Assembly (NCBI RefSeq): GCF_014897585.1
Contig: NZ_JABUXW010000018.1
Location: 1 to 64,000 of the forward strand
Direction: 5' to 3'
DNA from: Brachybacterium tyrofermentans
GTDB taxonomy: Bacteria > Actinomycetota > Actinomycetes > Actinomycetales > Dermabacteraceae
DNA: 64,000 bases
Shown: positions 9,485 through 18,465 of the stretch, piece after piece
How the letters are laid out: every line of letters starts with the position of its first letter
Position numbering within the stretch: the stretch's first letter is position 1
Made by a program: the position numbers and the translations under genes
Notes under the pieces: generated by a model
Told to the model about the DNA's origin: nothing
The model's database searches: none
Seen by the model: the letters and a program-made list of their open reading frames with translations, nothing else

Positions 9485-9807
9485 CAGTCCTCCCCCGCCC
9501 TCTCCAAGGTCGCGTGCAGGCCGAAGGAGTGCATGGCCTGCACGTCGGTCTCGACGCGCTCCCGGGAGCCGCGCGAGACGATCGCCCGGCCCTCCTCGTG
9601 CACCTGCATCATCAGCTGCTCGGCGACCAGCCGCGAGTACCCGAAGTGCCGACGCAGGACGAAGACGACGTAGCTCATGAGGTTCACAGGGTCGTTCCAG
9701 ACCACGGTGCACCACGGGCCGCTGGTCCCGACGTCCTCCTGCACGGCACCGGCAGGGTCGGTCAACGAGCCCATCCCGGGGTCGGCCCGCCGCAGCTCCA
9801 CCGGCAT
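9484..9807 (-). CDS. clpS: ATP-dependent Clp protease adaptor ClpS
   Basis: A 107-residue adaptor that hands N-degron substrates to the ClpC/ClpA unfoldase. The conserved core is WNDPVNLMSYVVFVL, then EQLMMQVHEEGRAIVSRG and RVETDVQAMHSFGL, matching the substrate-binding pocket and the Clp-binding face of the family. The ATG at 9807 has AGGAGG 7 bases upstream, which decides the start although the frame stays open far beyond. The 120 bp to pncB is the divergent promoter region for both genes. Confidence 0.95.
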   Translation of the reverse strand: MPVELRRADPGMGSLTDPAGAVQEDVGTSGPWCTVVWNDPVNLMSYVVFVLRRHFGYSRLVAEQLMMQVHEEGRAIVSRGSRERVETDVQAMHSFGLHATLERAGED

Positions 9808-9927
9808 TCGTGCTCCTCCTGTATCCCGCCGCTCGCCGTCCCATGACAGCTGACATGGTCCTCGGCAAGCGGCCCGGTCGAGTCTACGGGGCGCGTCCGT
9901 CACTCGGTCGGCCCGGCACGCATTACC

Positions 9928-11316
9928 GTGGACACTGTGACTTCTGCCCTGCTCACCGACCTCTACGAGCTGACGATGCTGCACGGTGCCCGCGAGGCGG
10001 GCACGGCATCGCGACGCTGCGTCTTCGAGGTGTTCACCCGTTCGCTCCCCGAGGGCCGGCGCTACGGGGTGCTCGCCGGCACCGGCCGCGTGCTCGACGC
10101 CATCGCCGACTTCCGCTTCGACGACGCCGACCTGCGCTACCTGCGCCGGGCCGGGGTGCTCGACGAGGAGACCCTCGAGCATCTCGCGGCATACCGCTTC
10201 GCGGGAGACGTGCACGGATACGAGGAGGGTGAGCTGTTCTTCCCGAACTCGCCCGTGCTGCGGATCGAGGGCACCTTCGAGGATGCGGTGATGCTCGAGA
10301 CCGTCGTGCTGTCCATCCTCAACCATGACAGCGGCATCGCCTCGGCCGGGTCGCGGATGATCACCGCCGCCCGCGGCCGCCCGTGCATCGAGATGGGCGG
10401 GCGCCGGGTGCATGAGGACGCCGCCATCGCCGCCGCCCGCGCCGCGTACATCGTCGGCTTCCACTCCACCTCGAACCTCGCCGCCGGAGCGCACTACCGG
10501 ATCCCGGTCGCCGGGACCGCGGCCCACGCGTTCACACTGCTGTTCGACACCGAGGAGGAGGCCTTCCGCGCCCAGATCGCCTCCCAGGGGGCGGGGACCA
10601 CCGTGCTGGTGGACACCTACGACGTCGAGGCCGCCGTGCGCACCGCGGTCGAGATCGCCGGCCCCCAGCTCGGCGCGGTGCGCCTGGACTCCGGGGACCT
10701 CGGCGTGCAGGCCCACGAGGTGCGGGCCCTGCTCGACTCCCTCGGCGCCACGGACACGCGGATCACCGCCACCGGCGACCTCGACGAGTACCGCGTCGAG
10801 GAGCTCACCGAGGCACCGCTGGACGGCTACGGCATCGGGACCCGCCTGGTCACCGGTGGGGGCCATCCCGCCCCCGGCTTCGTCTACAAGCTCGTCGAGC
10901 GCGAGGGGGCCGACGGCGCGATGCACCCGGTCGGCAAGCGGTCCCAGGACAAGGCCACGCTCGGTGCGGGCAAGGCCGCCTACCGCATGATCGTGGGCGA
11001 GCGCGCCCACGCCGAGCTGGTGCTCCCCGGCGAGTCCGAGGTCGCGGAGTTCGAGCGGGAGCTGATCGCCGAGCTGACGTCCGGCGAGGCGAACCCCGAG
11101 TGGGCTCGCACCTCGCTGCGGCCCCTGCAGAAGCCCATGATCCTCGGCGGCGAGCCGGTGCACGATCTGCGAGCACCCGCTGTGGTCGAGGCGGCGCGGG
11201 CGCGGCATGCCGCCTCGGTCGCAGAGCTGGGCCTGTCCCCCGACGACGGCCCGGATGGCCCTCCCGCCATCCCCACGGTCACCGACGGCGTCGAGGCCGC
11301 CCGCGTGCTGAGCTGA
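9928..11316 (+). CDS. pncB: Nicotinate phosphoribosyltransferase
   Basis: This 462-residue enzyme joins nicotinate to PRPP, the first step of the NAD salvage pathway. Family signatures: LLTDLYELTM at the amino terminus, SILNHDSGIASAGSRM, the histidine region FHSTSN (His aligned with the phosphorylated His of the family), VRLDSGDL and YGIGTRLVTGG. Start: GTG at 9928; a second GTG at 9937 is equally close to the conserved start and cannot be excluded. It is divergent from clpS. Confidence 0.93.
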   Translation: MDTVTSALLTDLYELTMLHGAREAGTASRRCVFEVFTRSLPEGRRYGVLAGTGRVLDAIADFRFDDADLRYLRRAGVLDEETLEHLAAYRFAGDVHGYEEGELFFPNSPVLRIEGTFEDAVMLETVVLSILNHDSGIASAGSRMITAARGRPCIEMGGRRVHEDAAIAAARAAYIVGFHSTSNLAAGAHYRIPVAGTAAHAFTLLFDTEEEAFRAQIASQGAGTTVLVDTYDVEAAVRTAVEIAGPQLGAVRLDSGDLGVQAHEVRALLDSLGATDTRITATGDLDEYRVEELTEAPLDGYGIGTRLVTGGGHPAPGFVYKLVEREGADGAMHPVGKRSQDKATLGAGKAAYRMIVGERAHAELVLPGESEVAEFERELIAELTSGEANPEWARTSLRPLQKPMILGGEPVHDLRAPAVVEAARARHAASVAELGLSPDDGPDGPPAIPTVTDGVEAARVLS

Positions 11317-11401
11317 GACAGCCGCGCGACGGACGGGTCAGCGGCGGCCGAGTGAGTTCAGCGGGCGGGCCGGATGAGGTCACCGCACGCGCCGGATGAG
11401 C

Positions 11402-13252
11402 TCAGCGGCGGCCGACGAACCAGCCTCGCACGACGCCGATGCGCGCCTGGATCTGCTCCGCGCTGGCCTGGGCCACCGCAGGCCCTCCGCACCGGCTGCG
11501 CAGGGTGTTGTGGACCGAACCGTGCGGGATGCTGGACTTCTTCGCCCACGCCGAGACCAGCGTGCTGAGCTCCTTGCGCAGCTCCATCAGCTGCCGGTGG
11601 TCCACCACCCCGGGGGTGACGGTCTGGTCCGCGGAGCCGTTGCGCTTGCGCCGCTCCTGCTGCTGGGCCTGCTGCTGCTGGAGCACGGTGCGCATCTGGT
11701 CGGCGTCGAGCAGGCCGGGAATCCCCAGGAACTCCTGCTCGTCCTCGCTGCCGGCCAGACCGCCGGCTCCGTACTCGCCGCCGTCGAACAGCACACGGTC
11801 GAACGAGGCCTCGGACTCGAGGGCCTCGAAGGTCATCTCCAGCTGATCGCTGGTCTCCTCGGGACGGTTCGCCTCCTCGATCAGGCTCTCGTCCAGGCCG
11901 GTGACCTCGTCGCCGCTCGCAGGGCGCAGGTCCAGCACATGGTCACGCTCGGCCTCCAGCTCCGCGGCATGGGCCATGAGGATGGGGACCGTGGGCAGGA
12001 AGACGCTCGCGGTCTCACCGCGGGTCCGCGAGCGCACGAAGCGGCCGACGGCCTGCGCGAAGAACATGGGGGTCGAGGTCGAGGTGGCGTAGACGCCGAC
12101 CGCGAGGCGCGGCACGTCGACGCCCTCGGACACCATGCGCACCGCGACCATCCAGCGATCCTCGGAGGCGGAGAAGTCCTCGATGCGCTTGCCGGCGCCG
12201 GCGTCGTCCGAGAGCACGACGGTGGGTGCCTGGCCGGTGATGTCCTGGAGTGTCCCGGCATAGGCGCGGGCCGCCTTCTGGTCGGTCGCGATCACGAGTC
12301 CGCCGGCGTCCGGGACGTGGCGACGCACCTCGGTCAGTCGCCGGTCCGCCGCCGAGAGCACCGACTGCATCCATTCGCCGTTCGGATCCAGGGCGGTGCG
12401 CCAGGCCTGCTGGGTGATGTCCTTGGTCTCGAGCGCGCCGAGCTGCGCCGAGACCTCATCACCGGTCTTGGTGCGCCAGTGCATGCGCCCCGAATAGGTC
12501 ATGAACAGCACGGGGCGCACCACATGGTCGCGCAGCGCCTCGCCATAGCCGTAGACGTAGTCCGCCTTGGAGCGGGAGAAGCCCTCGCCGTCCTCCTCGT
12601 AGATCACGAAGGGGATCTGCGAGGCGTCGGAGCGGAACGGGGTTCCGGTCAGGGACAGGCGGCGCACCGCCGGATCGAACGCATCGCGCACACCGTCACC
12701 CCAGGTGAGGGAGTCGCCGGCGTGGTGGATCTCGTCGAGGATCACCAGCGTGCGATCGGCCTCGGTGCGCGCTCGGTGCAGCGCAGGGTGCATGCCCACC
12801 TGGGCATAGGTCACCGCCACGCCCTGATAGTGGGAGCCATGGGCGCCCTGGGCGTTGGAGAAGTTCGGATCCAACGAGATGCCCACCCGTGCGGCGGCGT
12901 CGGCCCACTGGGTCTTCAGGTGCTCGGTCGGGGCGACCACCGTGATGCGGCGGACGGTCCCCTCGGAAAGCAGCCCCGCGGCGACCTGCAGGGCGAAGGT
13001 GGTCTTGCCGGCGCCGGGGGTCGCGACGGCCAGGAAGTCCTTCGGGGTGAGGCTGCGATACAGCTCGAGAGCCTCGGACTGCCAGGCACGCAGCTTGGGG
13101 ACGGTGCCCCAGGCGGCGCGTTCCGGGTAGGCGACGGGAAGCGATCGCGCGGCCGCCTCGGAGGGCTGGCGGGGATCGCTCGTGGAGAACAAGGAAGGGG
13201 TGGTATTCACGGCGTGATCCACCGTACCGCCGCGGTACGACGACCCGCGCAC
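11402..13252 (-). CDS. DEAD/DEAH-box superfamily 2 helicase
   Basis: A helicase of up to 616 residues with two RecA-like lobes. Walker A is ATPGAGKTT (residues 77-85 from the first GTG), motif II is LDEIHH, motif III LTGTPF, and lobe 2 shows MVSEGVDVPRLAVGVYAT and QAVGRFVRSR. The carboxy-terminal region is acidic then basic. This type is common in actinobacteria and related to phage-like and RecG-like translocases; its substrate is unknown. Three in-frame GTGs (13252, 13222, 13210) compete as start, none with a strong ribosome site; codons before about residue 25 are not conserved-looking. It follows DUF3039 on the same strand, separated by a terminator. Confidence 0.85.
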   Translation of the reverse strand: MRGSSYRGGTVDHAVNTTPSLFSTSDPRQPSEAAARSLPVAYPERAAWGTVPKLRAWQSEALELYRSLTPKDFLAVATPGAGKTTFALQVAAGLLSEGTVRRITVVAPTEHLKTQWADAAARVGISLDPNFSNAQGAHGSHYQGVAVTYAQVGMHPALHRARTEADRTLVILDEIHHAGDSLTWGDGVRDAFDPAVRRLSLTGTPFRSDASQIPFVIYEEDGEGFSRSKADYVYGYGEALRDHVVRPVLFMTYSGRMHWRTKTGDEVSAQLGALETKDITQQAWRTALDPNGEWMQSVLSAADRRLTEVRRHVPDAGGLVIATDQKAARAYAGTLQDITGQAPTVVLSDDAGAGKRIEDFSASEDRWMVAVRMVSEGVDVPRLAVGVYATSTSTPMFFAQAVGRFVRSRTRGETASVFLPTVPILMAHAAELEAERDHVLDLRPASGDEVTGLDESLIEEANRPEETSDQLEMTFEALESEASFDRVLFDGGEYGAGGLAGSEDEQEFLGIPGLLDADQMRTVLQQQQAQQQERRKRNGSADQTVTPGVVDHRQLMELRKELSTLVSAWAKKSSIPHGSVHNTLRSRCGGPAVAQASAEQIQARIGVVRGWFVGRR

Positions 13253-13284
13253 CAGCGCGATGTGAGGAAGTCCGCGAGCGCGCC

Positions 13285-13310
13285 GCGGCCCGGGCGATCA
13301 CCCGGGCCGC
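13285..13310 (-). terminator. Intrinsic terminator after the DUF3039 gene
   Basis: A perfect 10-bp stem (13285-13294 with 13301-13310) and 6-base loop lies 12 bases beyond the DUF3039 stop. No T run follows, so it could equally be a transcript-end stabiliser. It implies that the helicase gene downstream has its own promoter within 13253-13284 or relies on read-through. Confidence 0.6.
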
Positions 13311-13322
13311 AGCGGCGAGCGG

Positions 13323-13697
13323 TCAGCGCCGGCCGCCGAAGAAGCCGCGGAAACCGCCGCCCTTCCCGCCGGAGCCGCCCTTGCCGTCGCCGCCGCCGTC
13401 CTGCGGGTCGCGGAAGCCCTCGTAGATCTCCTTGCACTCCGGGCACACCGGGTATTTCTCGGGATCCCGACCCGGCACCCACACCTTGCCGCACAAGGCG
13501 ATCACGGGCGTGCCGCCGAGCGCGGCCTGCGTGATCTTGTCCTTGCGCACATAGTGCGCGTACCGGTCGTGGTCACCGTCGTCGGTGGTCTGCTCCTTCT
13601 CCTGGAGCTGACGGTCCAGCACCGCAGTGCTGCCCGGCGCGGCCCCGGGATCGTCGCTGTACGGATCCAGCCGGGACGGGTCGGATGTGGAGGACAT
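13323..13697 (-). CDS. DUF3039 family protein, zinc-ribbon-like
   Basis: A 124-residue protein of the actinobacterial DUF3039 family. The conserved part YVRKDKITQAALGGTPVIALCGKVW is followed by YPVCPECKEIY, so a CPxC-type knuckle plus the earlier Cys could bind zinc. The end is a Gly/Lys/Phe-rich tail. The ATG at 13697 has GAGGGAG upstream; the longer frame to 14240 runs antisense to the VanZ gene and is rejected. Function unknown. It faces the VanZ gene across a 90-bp divergent promoter region. Confidence 0.8.
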   Translation of the reverse strand: MSSTSDPSRLDPYSDDPGAAPGSTAVLDRQLQEKEQTTDDGDHDRYAHYVRKDKITQAALGGTPVIALCGKVWVPGRDPEKYPVCPECKEIYEGFRDPQDGGGDGKGGSGGKGGGFRGFFGGRR

Positions 13698-13787
13698 GGG
13701 CAACTCCCTCGGTCGATGTCGTGCTGCCGTGAGCCTAGCGGCCCTGCCTCCCCGGAGACAGCCGCCGACGCTGGGATAATGCCGGGT

Positions 13788-14324
13788 ATGGACGTCGTCG
13801 CCGAGTTCCTCCGCCGCCTGCCCCACGAGATCCGTCGCGCGGGAGGGTCCCTCCTCGGGCGCCTCGGCCTGCTCCTGCTGGCCCTGATCCTGAACATCGG
13901 GTTCTACCTGCCCTCGATCCCGGCCGGCACGCCCGGCACGGGGATGCCCGGCCTCGACAAGCTCGTGCACCTGCTGGTGTTCGCACTGACCGTCTGGGCC
14001 GCGGGGCGTGCGCTGGCGCCGCGCCGACGCTTCCCCATGGGCTGGATCGTGATCGTCGCGTTCGCCCACGGCCTGCTCATCGAGCTGGTCCAGCTGGTGC
14101 TCCTCCCCGAGCGCGGCGCCGAAGCCACCGATGTGCTCTTCGACGTCATCGGCATCGCCCTGGGCCTGGGACTCTGGCTCGGGGAGCGGCTGCGCCACGA
14201 ACGCGCCGGAGCACGCCCCGAGCGTGACGAGCTGGAGCATGAGGGGACGGCGCCCGCCGACCCGGTGGAACCTGTCAGGTCACAGAGGGACCAGGTTCCC
14301 GAGAACCCCGTTCCCCCACGCTGA
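13788..14324 (+). CDS. VanZ-like membrane protein
   Basis: A 178-residue VanZ-family membrane protein. Hydrophobic segments: about residues 22-40, 56-72, 82-102 and 112-128. The VanZ pattern of an Asp-Lys-x-x-H turn is seen in LDKLVHLLVF, followed by a second conserved acidic patch (ATDVLFDVIGI). The carboxy terminus is charged and probably cytosolic. VanZ itself affects teicoplanin resistance, but most family members have no known role. Start is ATG 13788; ATG 13779 is also possible and lies on a GGATAAT sequence that could be a -10 box of a leaderless or short-leader transcript. Between its end and the next gene, 14325-14474, only a doubtful 23-codon frame is present. Confidence 0.8.
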   Translation: MDVVAEFLRRLPHEIRRAGGSLLGRLGLLLLALILNIGFYLPSIPAGTPGTGMPGLDKLVHLLVFALTVWAAGRALAPRRRFPMGWIVIVAFAHGLLIELVQLVLLPERGAEATDVLFDVIGIALGLGLWLGERLRHERAGARPERDELEHEGTAPADPVEPVRSQRDQVPENPVPPR

Positions 14325-14474
14325 ACCGCCCCGACGATCGGCGCATGAGCACCCAGTCCCACCTGCAGGCCGTCCGGGAGCAGCTGCCGCCCTCGATGCG
14401 TTCTCCGCGCTGAGGAGATGCGGGCAGGTGGCCCTGCGCACCACCTACGACGCCCTCGAGAACTACAGGAGAGC

Positions 14475-15620
14475 ATGACGTCCATGGACGATACCGACGC
14501 ACCGGACCCGACGACGGACGGCACCGCGCAGAACCGGCTCGAGGTGCTGGTCACCGCCCTGACGCGGGACGCGGCGACCGCGCCCGCGGACGGTCCCCCG
14601 GTCGAGGGCGCGGCCGCCGCGGCCGCCGCTGTGGACAGCCCGGGCCGCCCCGTCGCCAGAGCGCTCGCAGGCTCGACCGCGCTCTTCGAGCCCGATGGCA
14701 CCCGCCTGCCCGCAGGCTCCCCCGAGATGATCCCGCTGGTGGCGGACACGCTGTTCGACATGGCCTCGGTGACCAAGGTGGTCACGACGCTCACCGCAGC
14801 CACCCTCATCGATGACGGGCTGCTGGACCCGGAGGCCCCGGTCGCCGAGTACCTCCCCTCGCCGCACCCGTCGATCACGGTGCGGCAGCTGCTGACGCAT
14901 ACTGCCGGGCTGCCGCCGGTCATGCCGCTGTGGCAGGTCCCCGGTGGCCGTGAGCAGCGCCTGGCCGCCATCGCCCGGGCGCAGCTCGCCACCGCACCCG
15001 GCACCGCGCACACCTACTCCTGCATCGGCTTCATCCTGCTGGGGACCCTGCTCGAAGGGCTGACGGATACCCCGTTGCCGGAGCTGGCCCGGAGACGCGT
15101 CCTCGACCCCGCCGGGGCGACGAGCGCGGGATGGTCGCCGCCCGTGGAGGAGACCTCCCGCGCCGCCGCCACGGAGTACCAGGAGGACCCGCCGCGCGGG
15201 CTGGTGCGAGGGTCCACCCATGACGAGACGGCGTGGTCCCTGGGCGGTGCCGGCAATGCAGGGGTCTTCGCGACCCTCGACGACGCGCTCGCCCTCGGAC
15301 GGGTGCTGGCCGGTCGCGGACCGGGGCCGACGCTCTCAGGCCCGGTGCGTGCCCTGCTGACCAGCGATCAGCTCCCGACGGGGGTGAGCACCGACGCCCC
15401 ATGGCGGCAGGGCTTCGGGCTGCGGGTGGGCCAGGAGCTCTCCCCGGGTGAGGTGCTGCCCCGCGTCGTCGGGCATCCCGGGTTCACCGGCACCTCCGTC
15501 CTCGCCGATCCGAGCACCGGCACGGTCGCCGTGCTGCTGACCAACCGGGTCCACCCGCGTCGGACGCGGTTCACGATCGACCGGTCCCGGCGGGAGCTGG
15601 CCCGCATCGCCTTCGCCTGA
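14475..15620 (+). CDS. Serine hydrolase of the beta-lactamase/class C PBP type
   Basis: A 381-residue hydrolase of the beta-lactamase-like family. The active-site S-x-x-K is in ASVTKVVT, near residue 98, the second-motif Tyr is in AHTYSCIG and the third motif region is GHPGFTGT. No signal peptide is visible, so it is probably cytosolic and more likely an esterase or peptidase than an antibiotic resistance enzyme. Start ATG 14475 has AGGAGAG at 6 bases; an earlier in-frame ATG at 14418 is rejected. It ends at a strong hairpin shared with the malic enzyme gene. Confidence 0.85.
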   Translation: MTSMDDTDAPDPTTDGTAQNRLEVLVTALTRDAATAPADGPPVEGAAAAAAAVDSPGRPVARALAGSTALFEPDGTRLPAGSPEMIPLVADTLFDMASVTKVVTTLTAATLIDDGLLDPEAPVAEYLPSPHPSITVRQLLTHTAGLPPVMPLWQVPGGREQRLAAIARAQLATAPGTAHTYSCIGFILLGTLLEGLTDTPLPELARRRVLDPAGATSAGWSPPVEETSRAAATEYQEDPPRGLVRGSTHDETAWSLGGAGNAGVFATLDDALALGRVLAGRGPGPTLSGPVRALLTSDQLPTGVSTDAPWRQGFGLRVGQELSPGEVLPRVVGHPGFTGTSVLADPSTGTVAVLLTNRVHPRRTRFTIDRSRRELARIAFA

Positions 15621-15710
15621 GCACCAGGCATCGAGTACCAAGCACCGCTCACCCGGTGCGGCCGGCGCCTGCCACCCTGGGTCGCGGCAGGCTGACCCAG
15701 GCGCACGAAA

Positions 15711-15744
15711 GGCGTGGCGCCCACCCCACGGTGCGCGCCACGCC
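15711..15744. terminator. Bidirectional terminator between serine hydrolase and malic enzyme genes
   Basis: A 10-bp perfect stem (15711-15720 with 15735-15744) with a 14-base loop sits between two convergent genes. It is preceded by AAA on the plus strand, giving a short T run for the leftward transcript. Confidence 0.65.
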
Positions 15745-15792
15745 GACCTGCCGCCCGGGATCAGGCATCCCGAGGGCAGGTTCCCCGCAGGC

Positions 15793-17250
15793 TCAGTGCT
15801 CCAGCGTGATCTCGTCCGCGTAGACCGCGGGCATCGCGCCGGTGATCGTGTCGATCGTGCCCGCATCCTCCCTCGCGACCTGCTCGACAGCGGTGGCCAC
15901 CGCCTTCGTCACGCCCTCGTGGAAGACGCTGGGCACGATGTAGGTGGGGTTGAGCTCCTCGGTGGAGACGACGTCGGCCAGGGCCTTCGCCGCCGCCAGC
16001 AGCATCCGATCGCTCACACGGGTCGCGTGGGCGTCGAGCAGACCGCGGAAGACGCCCGGGAAGGCCAGCACGTTGTTGATCTGGTTGGCGAAGTCGCTGC
16101 GCCCGGTGGCGACCACCTCCGCGTACCTGGCGGCGTCGGCGGGGTCGATCTCGGGCGTCGGGTTCGCCATCGCGAACACGATGGACCGCTCGGCCATCGT
16201 CGAGACGTCCTCGGCCGTCAGGATGTTCCCGGCGCTGACCCCGATGAACACGTCGGCCCCGGCCACCGCATCGTGCAGCGTGCCGGTCAGCTCGCGCGGG
16301 TTGGTGACCTCGGCGATCCAGGGCAGGCGGCCCTCGAGCTGCTCTCGCCCCTCATGGACGATCCCGTCGATGTCGGTGACGATGACATCGCGGGCGCCGG
16401 CGGCGCGCAGCAGCCGCAGGATCGCCGTGCCGGCCGCACCGGCGCCGGAGAGCACGATCCGCGCCGTGGAGATGTCCTTCTCCACCACACGCAGGGCGTT
16501 GCGCAGCGCGGCGACGACGACGATCGCGGTGCCGTGCTGGTCGTCGTGGAAGACAGGGATATCCAGCTCGGCGCGCAGCCGGTCCTCGATCTCGAAGCAG
16601 CGGGGTGCGGAGATGTCCTCGAGGTTGATGCCGGCGAACACGGGGGCGATGGCCTTGACGTGGGAGACGATGTCGTCGACCGAATGGGCGTCCAGGCAGA
16701 TCGGGAAGGCGTCGATGTTGGCGAAGCGCTTGAAGAGGGCGGCCTTGCCCTCCATCACCGGCATCGCGGCGAGCGGCCCGAGATCGCCCAGCCCCAGGAT
16801 CGCGGAACCGTCCGAGACCACGGCGACGGTGTTGCGCTTGATGGTCAGGCGGCGGGCGTCCTCGGGGTTCTCGGCGATCGCCTTGACCACGCGGGCGACG
16901 CCCGGGGTGTAGATCATCGAGAGATCGTCGCGGTGGCGGATCGGCAGCTTGGACTCGACGGTGAGCTTGCCGCCCAGGTGGGCGAGGAAGGTGCGGTCCG
17001 AGACCTTCCCGAGCTCGACCCCCTCGATCTCCTTGAGGTCGTCGACGACCTCGATGGCGTGATCGTGACCCGCGGTGAGGACGGTGATATCGGCGCGCAT
17101 CCGCTCGGGCCCGGAGGCCGAGACATCGAGAGCGGTGACCGTGGCCCCGCGTTTCTCGATCCTGCTGGTGATGTCGCTGACCGCAGCGGATCGCGCCGCG
17201 AACTCGAGTCGGATCGTGATGGAGTAACTCACAGATGGCAACGGTGACAT
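15793..17250 (-). CDS. NAD-dependent malic enzyme with amino-terminal ACT domain
   Basis: This 485-residue enzyme oxidatively decarboxylates malate to pyruvate. An ACT-like regulatory domain occupies residues 1-80 (YSITIRLEFAARSAAVSDI). The malic enzyme core follows: MIYTPGVARV, the catalytic Lys in MEGKAALFK, the metal-binding ENLE-like INLEDISAPRCFEIE, FHDDQHGTA, and the nucleotide-binding LSGAGAAGTAI. The ACT domain suggests amino-acid control. Start ATG 17250 keeps the ACT fold intact. It is monocistronic between terminator and the lysozyme-like gene. Confidence 0.92.
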   Translation of the reverse strand: MSPLPSVSYSITIRLEFAARSAAVSDITSRIEKRGATVTALDVSASGPERMRADITVLTAGHDHAIEVVDDLKEIEGVELGKVSDRTFLAHLGGKLTVESKLPIRHRDDLSMIYTPGVARVVKAIAENPEDARRLTIKRNTVAVVSDGSAILGLGDLGPLAAMPVMEGKAALFKRFANIDAFPICLDAHSVDDIVSHVKAIAPVFAGINLEDISAPRCFEIEDRLRAELDIPVFHDDQHGTAIVVVAALRNALRVVEKDISTARIVLSGAGAAGTAILRLLRAAGARDVIVTDIDGIVHEGREQLEGRLPWIAEVTNPRELTGTLHDAVAGADVFIGVSAGNILTAEDVSTMAERSIVFAMANPTPEIDPADAARYAEVVATGRSDFANQINNVLAFPGVFRGLLDAHATRVSDRMLLAAAKALADVVSTEELNPTYIVPSVFHEGVTKAVATAVEQVAREDAGTIDTITGAMPAVYADEITLEH

Positions 17251-17422
17251 GGAGTCAGCGTAACGACGTCGCACGGTCTGTGGGGCGCGCCGCTCCGAGC
17301 ATCACAGGACATCGACAGAATTCCTCGCCCCACCACCCGCGATACCGGCGCGACGAGGCGCGATCAGCCGTCCGCGGCCGGCCGCGCCGCGCCGTCACGG
17401 AGCAGTCCGGTCAGGAGCCTGC

Positions 17423-18025
17423 TCAGCCGATGAAGGCGTCCACGTCGGCGGCATGACGCTGCCAGAGGAGCCGCGCGGTGGCGACCTGCTCGGCATAACG
17501 GTCCGGGAAGGCGGAGCCCTGCACGGCCTGTGCGGCAGCCCCGGGGTCCCAGGACTCGGGATCCGCCACCAGCTGCGCGAGGCCCGCGTTCTGCGAATGC
17601 TCGGACAGTCCGAGGAAGGCGTCGATCGCCTTCTTCTTGTGACGCACCTCGACGGCGGTCCCCCAGCCCATGGAGGGGCGCTGCTGGAACAGGCCGCCCG
17701 AATCCGCGTCCACGGCCGGATCGTAGTTGTACAGCCAGGACTCCACGATCGCGGTGATCAGGGTGATCACGGCGGCGGACTCCCCGAGCCCGTGGCCCTT
17801 GCACACGGCGATGATGAAGCGGGTGTTCTCGATCTGCCAGTCGTCCATGGCATCGACCACGAAGCCCTCGCGGGTCTCCGGACGGGTCATGAACTCCTCG
17901 GTCCATTCCTCCTCGGCCGCGCTGGCGGGGGCGATCGTCGCCACCGAGGTCGCCGCGGCGAGGCCGAGCGCGCCGGCGAGGAAGAGCCGGCGACGGGTGA
18001 GCGGGGCGGTCAGGGAATCAGCCAT
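17423..18025 (-). CDS. Tat-exported lysozyme-like peptidoglycan-active protein
   Basis: A 200-residue protein with a twin-arginine signal (TRRRLFLAGALG, cleavage probably after ASA near residue 38). The mature part has a transglycosylase-like core with AAVITLITAIVESWLYNY, a glutamate in position to be catalytic, then DSGGLFQQRPSMGWG, a motif family shared by actinobacterial secreted glycan hydrolases. Length and the GLFQQRP motif favour a lytic transglycosylase-like fold rather than a peptidase. ATG 18025 follows AAGGA. The 440 bases upstream probably hold its promoter and leader. Confidence 0.8.
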   Translation of the reverse strand: MADSLTAPLTRRRLFLAGALGLAAATSVATIAPASAAEEEWTEEFMTRPETREGFVVDAMDDWQIENTRFIIAVCKGHGLGESAAVITLITAIVESWLYNYDPAVDADSGGLFQQRPSMGWGTAVEVRHKKKAIDAFLGLSEHSQNAGLAQLVADPESWDPGAAAQAVQGSAFPDRYAEQVATARLLWQRHAADVDAFIG

Positions 18026-18465
18026 GGAGCAGAGGTCCTTATACGGTGCGGGAGCAGGGGGATCCGCCCGGTTCGCTCCGGGCCGTGCCAACGTAACGAC
18101 GTGATCTCGGCGCGTGAAGGGCCAGGTCCGGAGCGCGGGCCGAGATCGGCACCGGTCTTTTCATCGCCTTGACCTGAACTCGACCTGCACACGGGCCCTG
18201 CGTCGGCGGCGTCGCTCCTGGTCGTCGGCGCGCAGAGGCCGATGCTCCGAGATTCCGGCTCCGCGGCATCGGCCGCCCCGAAATCAGTGGTAAAAGTTCT
18301 GCACTGTGACCGCGGGGACAGCATGGGCGTGCTGCGCACCACGCTCGGTGGTGGCATCGAGATGCTCGCCGAGGGCGCACGAGCGAGTGCGCACAGCGGG
18401 AGCGCCGGCGGACGTGCACACGGTGCCGAACACGGAAGTGCACACCGCAGCACTGCCTGCGGGGA
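18026..18465. other. Intergenic region upstream of the lysozyme-like gene
   Basis: About 440 bases with no convincing gene lie between the hrpA stop and the lysozyme-like gene start, both leftward. Self-complementary pieces built on GCCGAGATCGGC occur near 18105 and 18140. Because peptidoglycan hydrolase genes often carry cyclic-di-AMP riboswitches, I looked for that pattern on the minus strand and could not recognise it. Confidence 0.5.

Noticed and set aside
9484-11208. A 574-codon leftward frame covering clpS and extending opposite pncB
   Set aside because: Only its last 107 codons are clpS, with a decisive AGGAGG site; the rest is antisense to pncB.
18026-18465. Cyclic-di-AMP riboswitch before the lysozyme-like gene
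   Set aside because: The gene type fits but no stretch matches the conserved pattern I could recall; only simple self-complementary pieces were found.
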